A stretch of 38,737 nt of DNA from JAQIBY01 sp034658655 (lineage in GTDB: Bacteria; Bacteroidota; Bacteroidia; Bacteroidales; ML635J-15): positions 1 through 38,737 of the forward strand of contig JAYEFQ010000109.1 in NCBI GenBank assembly GCA_034658655.1, written 5' to 3'. How positions within the stretch are numbered: position 1 is the first letter of the stretch; every line of letters starts with the position of its first letter. This document shows positions 36,152 through 38,737 of the stretch, one piece after another. Under the pieces are notes generated by a model. It did no database searches. It saw nothing but the letters and a program-made list of their open reading frames with translations, and was not told the origin of the DNA. A program made the translations under genes and the position numbers.

Positions 36152-37465
36152 ATGTTACTATTATCAGCAGCAGCACATGCAAGTGTTCCTCTATGGGCAT
36201 TGATTCCTTTTATTTTGATGTTGGCAATGATTGCCGTTGGACCATTAATGTTTGAACATTGGTGGGAGCAAAATAAAAATAAACTGATTGTTTCTTTGGC
36301 GCTGGGTATTCCCACGGCAATTTACCTGATTGCACAACATTTATCTGGTGCTTTGGTACATCAACTTTTGTTTGATTATGTGCCATTTATTGTTTTGCTG
36401 GGTGCTCTGTTCGTAATTACGGGTGGAATTCACTTAGAAGGTGATATTGAAGCAAAACCTTGGATAAACACCTTGTTTCTCGGGATAGGTGCAATTTTAG
36501 CATCATTCATGGGAACAACAGGTGCAGCTATGCTTTTAATTCGTCCGGTAATTAAAACTAATTCAGAACGGAAATACAGAGTACATACAATTCTCTTTTT
36601 CATTGCCATTGTGGCAAATGCAGGTGGTTTGTTAACCCCATTAGGAGATCCACCATTATTCTTATTATACCTCCGTGGTGCAGAGTTTTCATGGTTCTTT
36701 CAGTTACTTCCTGAATGGGTATTTGTAAATATGTCTCTTTTAGTGATTTACTTTATTGTGGATAGCTTTTATCACAAAAAAGAACCTGCTGCTAACCTTG
36801 CACTTGACAAAAGCAATATTGCCCCAATTAAACTAAAAGGAAACCTTAACTTCGTTTGGTTAGCAGGTATTGTAGCATCTGTTGCTTTCATTAATGGTAA
36901 TTACATTGAGGCAATTCATGAAAACCATTATTTAGGTTTTATGCGTGAAGGTGCTATGGTGTTGATGGTTATCTTATCTCTCGTCTTAACAAAAAAAACC
37001 TTACGTCAAGCAAACAAATTTACATGGGTGCCAATTATAGAGGTTGCATTCTTATTCCTTGGTATATTTATTACTATGACTCCAGCACTCATTTATCTTG
37101 AGAATCATGCACACGATCTTGGACTCACTGAGCCTTCGCAATTTTATTACGCTACCGGTGCATTGAGTTCATTCTTAGATAATGCTCCAACTGCGGTTTC
37201 ATTTCATAAACTCGCAATCGGCTTGGTTGAGCCTGGTGCAGTAGGACTTGTTGCCGGAATCCCTGAAATGTTGCTTAAAGCTATCAGTCTTGGTGCTGTA
37301 TTCTTTGGCGCAATAACTTATATTGGTAACGGACCAAACTTTATGGTAAAATCAATTGCTGAAGAAAACAAAATTAACATGCCTTCTTTCTTCGGATATA
37401 TGTTTAAATTCTCTTTGATTGTATTATTACCACTGTATATAATCGCTCAATTGATATTTATTTAA
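36152..37465 (+). CDS. NhaD-family Na+/H+ antiporter
   Basis: Inner-membrane antiporter of 437 residues with about 11-12 membrane helices, belonging to the NhaD branch of the ion-transporter superfamily. Recognisable segments are GGIHLEGDIEAKPWINTLFLGIGAILASFMGTTGAAMLLIRPVI, the pseudo-repeat loop NAGGLLTPLGDPPLFLLYL, and the second re-entrant region SSFLDNAPTAVSFHKLA with the conserved Asp, then ISLGAVFFGAITYIGNGPNFMVKSIAE. It would expel Na+ or Li+ in exchange for protons at alkaline pH. A TAATTTCG box lies 25 bases before the start. A strong terminator (37491-37519) follows, so it is a single-gene unit. Citrate or dicarboxylate transport is a distant alternative. Confidence 0.88.
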   Translation: MLLLSAAAHASVPLWALIPFILMLAMIAVGPLMFEHWWEQNKNKLIVSLALGIPTAIYLIAQHLSGALVHQLLFDYVPFIVLLGALFVITGGIHLEGDIEAKPWINTLFLGIGAILASFMGTTGAAMLLIRPVIKTNSERKYRVHTILFFIAIVANAGGLLTPLGDPPLFLLYLRGAEFSWFFQLLPEWVFVNMSLLVIYFIVDSFYHKKEPAANLALDKSNIAPIKLKGNLNFVWLAGIVASVAFINGNYIEAIHENHYLGFMREGAMVLMVILSLVLTKKTLRQANKFTWVPIIEVAFLFLGIFITMTPALIYLENHAHDLGLTEPSQFYYATGALSSFLDNAPTAVSFHKLAIGLVEPGAVGLVAGIPEMLLKAISLGAVFFGAITYIGNGPNFMVKSIAEENKINMPSFFGYMFKFSLIVLLPLYIIAQLIFI

Positions 37466-37490
37466 AAATAAAATACAATATAAAAACAAG

Positions 37491-37519
37491 CGTTCGGCAT
37501 GTTGTCGGACGTTTTTTTT
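37491..37519 (+). terminator. terminator after the NhaD-like gene
   Basis: CGTTCGGCA (37491-37499) pairs with TGTCGGACG (37503-37511), 9 bp including two G-U pairs, loop TGT, followed by eight T. Confidence 0.88.
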
Positions 37520-37666
37520 GTTTATTATGCTTATATGCTTTTTTCAAAATCATAAAGAAAGCTATTGAAAACATTCATTTGTCGTTTCGCACATGTTTTG
37601 TGTCGATAAATGCAGATTGACAAACAACAATTGGAACATTATTCTGTTTAAATCATTATTAAAATT

Positions 37667-37909
37667 ATGATGAAAATAAAAACTTTAATAAAAAAGCATA
37701 AGCTTAGTCTTATCGGGATCATTGTAGGAGGTGTCGCTGGATATCTTTACTGGTATTACGTTGGTTGTTTAAGCGGCACATGTCCCTTAAAACAATTATG
37801 GTATTATGATGCTTTGCTAGGTGCGCTTATTGGCTGGGTAATTGCAGATTTAATTCAATCTTTTATTAACAAACGAAATAAACGAAAGGAAAATGATGAA
37901 ATCAATTAA
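37667..37909 (+). CDS. small membrane protein (DUF6132-like)
   Basis: Small inner-membrane protein of 80 residues. Helix 1 is LSLIGIIVGGVAGYLYWYYV, followed by a short outward-facing loop with two cysteines (GCLSGTCPLK) and helix 2 (YDALLGALIGWVIADLI); the tail is basic (NKRNKRKENDEIN). The GCxSGxCP loop and Gly-rich helices resemble DUF6132 proteins, a family of unknown role. The two loop Cys face the periplasm, where they could be substrates or partners of the lipoprotein thioredoxin encoded immediately after it; its last codons overlap the thioredoxin start by 17 bases, so the two are translationally linked. Confidence 0.8.
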   Translation: MMKIKTLIKKHKLSLIGIIVGGVAGYLYWYYVGCLSGTCPLKQLWYYDALLGALIGWVIADLIQSFINKRNKRKENDEIN

Positions 37910-38318
37910 ATTATTTCTAATTGTATTTTTACCACTTATGATGGGTGCAGCACTTGTTTCTTGTGCGTCACAAGATGGTGATGAGGGGGATGTTGTTGTG
38001 ATAGAAAGCAGCGAACAATTCTATGAGCTAATTGATGGCGATACACCTGTAATAGTCGATTTTTACGCCGATTGGTGTCGTCCGTGTCGTATTCAGGGTC
38101 CAATTGTTGGAGAATTGGCAACAGAAATGCCAGGAAAAGTAATTGTTGCGAAATTAGATGTTGACAAATTTCCTCGTATTTCCTCGAAGTATCAAGTAAC
38201 TGGTATCCCTAGCATCATATTGTACGAAAAAGGGGAACAAGTTTGGAAAAAAGTTGGATTGCAACAAAAACCAAGACTCAAAGCTGCAATTGAAGCACAT
38301 TTGAAAACAAAATCTTAA
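37893..38318 (+). CDS. lipoprotein thioredoxin
   Basis: Thioredoxin-fold protein of 141 residues with a lipoprotein signal (MMKSIKLFLIVFLPLMMGAALVSC, lipid Cys24), so it works in the periplasm on the membrane. After a short acidic linker the thioredoxin domain (~35-138) has the active site W61-C62-R63-P64-C65 in VDFYADWCRPCRIQGP, the KLDVDKFPRISSKYQVTGIPSIILYEKG segment with the cis-Pro, and the closing GLQQKPRLKAAIEAHL helix. The dipeptide between the cysteines is RP, where cytoplasmic thioredoxins have GP. It overlaps the preceding small membrane protein gene. ATG 37893 and ATG 37896 are adjacent; AAAGGA upstream serves either. Type A hairpin repeat begins 36 bases after its stop. Confidence 0.93.
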   Translation: MMKSIKLFLIVFLPLMMGAALVSCASQDGDEGDVVVIESSEQFYELIDGDTPVIVDFYADWCRPCRIQGPIVGELATEMPGKVIVAKLDVDKFPRISSKYQVTGIPSIILYEKGEQVWKKVGLQQKPRLKAAIEAHLKTKS

Positions 38319-38353
38319 TTGATTTTTTGGCTCAATTTTAAAAAAATGGTGTT

Positions 38354-38440
38354 ATACCGATTGTGATTCAAAACTACCGATAGGCGAAGCAAAGCGTAGC
38401 CTATCGGTGTTGAATCTACATCGAGATAATACTTGCAATT
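38354..38440 (-). repeat. dispersed hairpin repeat (type A), copy 2
   Basis: Reverse complement of the repeat at 10282-10360. The hairpin here is longer: ACCGATAGGC (38376-38385) with GCCTATCGGT (38399-38408), a perfect 10-bp stem. The flank TACCGATTGTGATTCAAAAC is identical to copy 1. It lies just 3' of the thioredoxin gene. Confidence 0.88.
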
Positions 38441-38609
38441 CTGAGCTTTTTAGAGATTTTTGTTTTAATAGAGGAAGTATCGAATGCTAAAATTTGTCCG
38501 GCGTAATAAAGAGATGACGGTTGAAAAATGTCAAAGTTATTTTTTCGTAACTAATCAGTATCAGCAAAAGTAACTCGTTACCGCAAATCTGAGAAAGAAC
38601 ATTGGAATA

Positions 38610-38649
38610 AACAAGAGGTTGCCTGCTGGCAGGCAGGCAACCTCTTGTT
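38610..38649. repeat. GCCTGC palindrome (type B hairpin), long copy
   Basis: AACAAGAGGTTGCCTGC (38610-38626) and its exact complement (38633-38649), 17-bp perfect arms with a TGGCAG loop. No T-tract follows. The GCCTGC core matches the palindrome at 10125-10142. The remaining 3' end of the window, 38319-38737, contains these two repeats and no gene I can support. Confidence 0.9.
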
Positions 38650-38737
38650 TGATATCCGGTGTCCCATATTTTCTTTTTTTGCATCCGCCATGTGGCGTAT
38701 TATCGTGCTATCGTTTCAAATGCGTCTGTATAATTAA

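Noticed and set aside
38487..38684. 65-codon minus-strand frame at the window end
   Set aside because: Includes the GCCTGC hairpin (giving GCLPASRQP) and has no recognisable features.

Overview
The window is a stretch of chromosome from a member of the Bacteroidota, most likely a free-living, T9SS-bearing aquatic lineage. The evidence is AT-rich coding DNA, promoters of the TTTG-N(19-21)-TAnnTTTG type, a PorP/SprF-family protein, one type-B (CHU_C-like) and one type-A T9SS sorting tail, the rpsO-pnp gene order, a class-B aspartate transcarbamoylase (pyrB+pyrI), and the palindromic intergenic repeats and GxxExxY gene often met in this phylum. Genus-level placement is not possible from the sequence alone.

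Layout. 1-1.2 kb: LytTR response regulator plus Hpt phosphotransfer protein. 1.2-5.5 kb: a leftward, tightly packed operon of FKBP lipoprotein, pyrB, pyrI, a secreted serpin, a small secreted protein and a His/Cys-rich lipoprotein. 5.7-8.5 kb: a large multi-PAS hybrid histidine kinase. 8.5-15.1 kb: a PorP/SprF-family protein and a 1580-residue multi-PKD protein with a type-B T9SS tail, with a duplicated tail fragment of the PorP gene beside it. 15.3-17.4 kb: a soluble REC-PAS-HisKA_3 kinase converging on a NarL-type regulator. 17.6-19.1 kb: thioesterase and glycosyltransferase. 19.4-25.1 kb: fabG, a VWA-like membrane protein, rluF, xerD, aroQ and a four-helix membrane protein. 25.2-27.8 kb: rpsO-pnp. 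27.8-29.3 kb: two repeat arrays flanking a GxxExxY (PD-(D/E)XK-like) gene. 29.3-38.3 kb: zinc-ribbon membrane protein, DEDDh-GIY-YIG fusion nuclease, type-A T9SS secreted protein, PIF1-like helicase, lipoprotein, NhaD-like antiporter, small membrane protein and lipoprotein thioredoxin. The last 400 bases hold dispersed palindromic repeats.

How it works together (inference). The T9SS cargo/anchor pair and the nearby NarL-type two-component pair may form one regulon: a 15-base motif (AGGTATTTTTACGGA and relatives) occurs upstream of the regulator, the PorP gene, the glycosyltransferase and fabG, each time on the strand opposite the gene. Several genes have the -7 promoter box so close to the start codon that their mRNAs should be leaderless.

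Most unusual regions: (1) the GxxExxY gene between two arrays that each begin with the same inverted-repeat head; (2) the PorP tail duplication, in which all four differences are synonymous; (3) a dispersed hairpin repeat sitting just 3' of two unrelated genes in the same orientation; (4) a serpin packed into a pyrBI operon.
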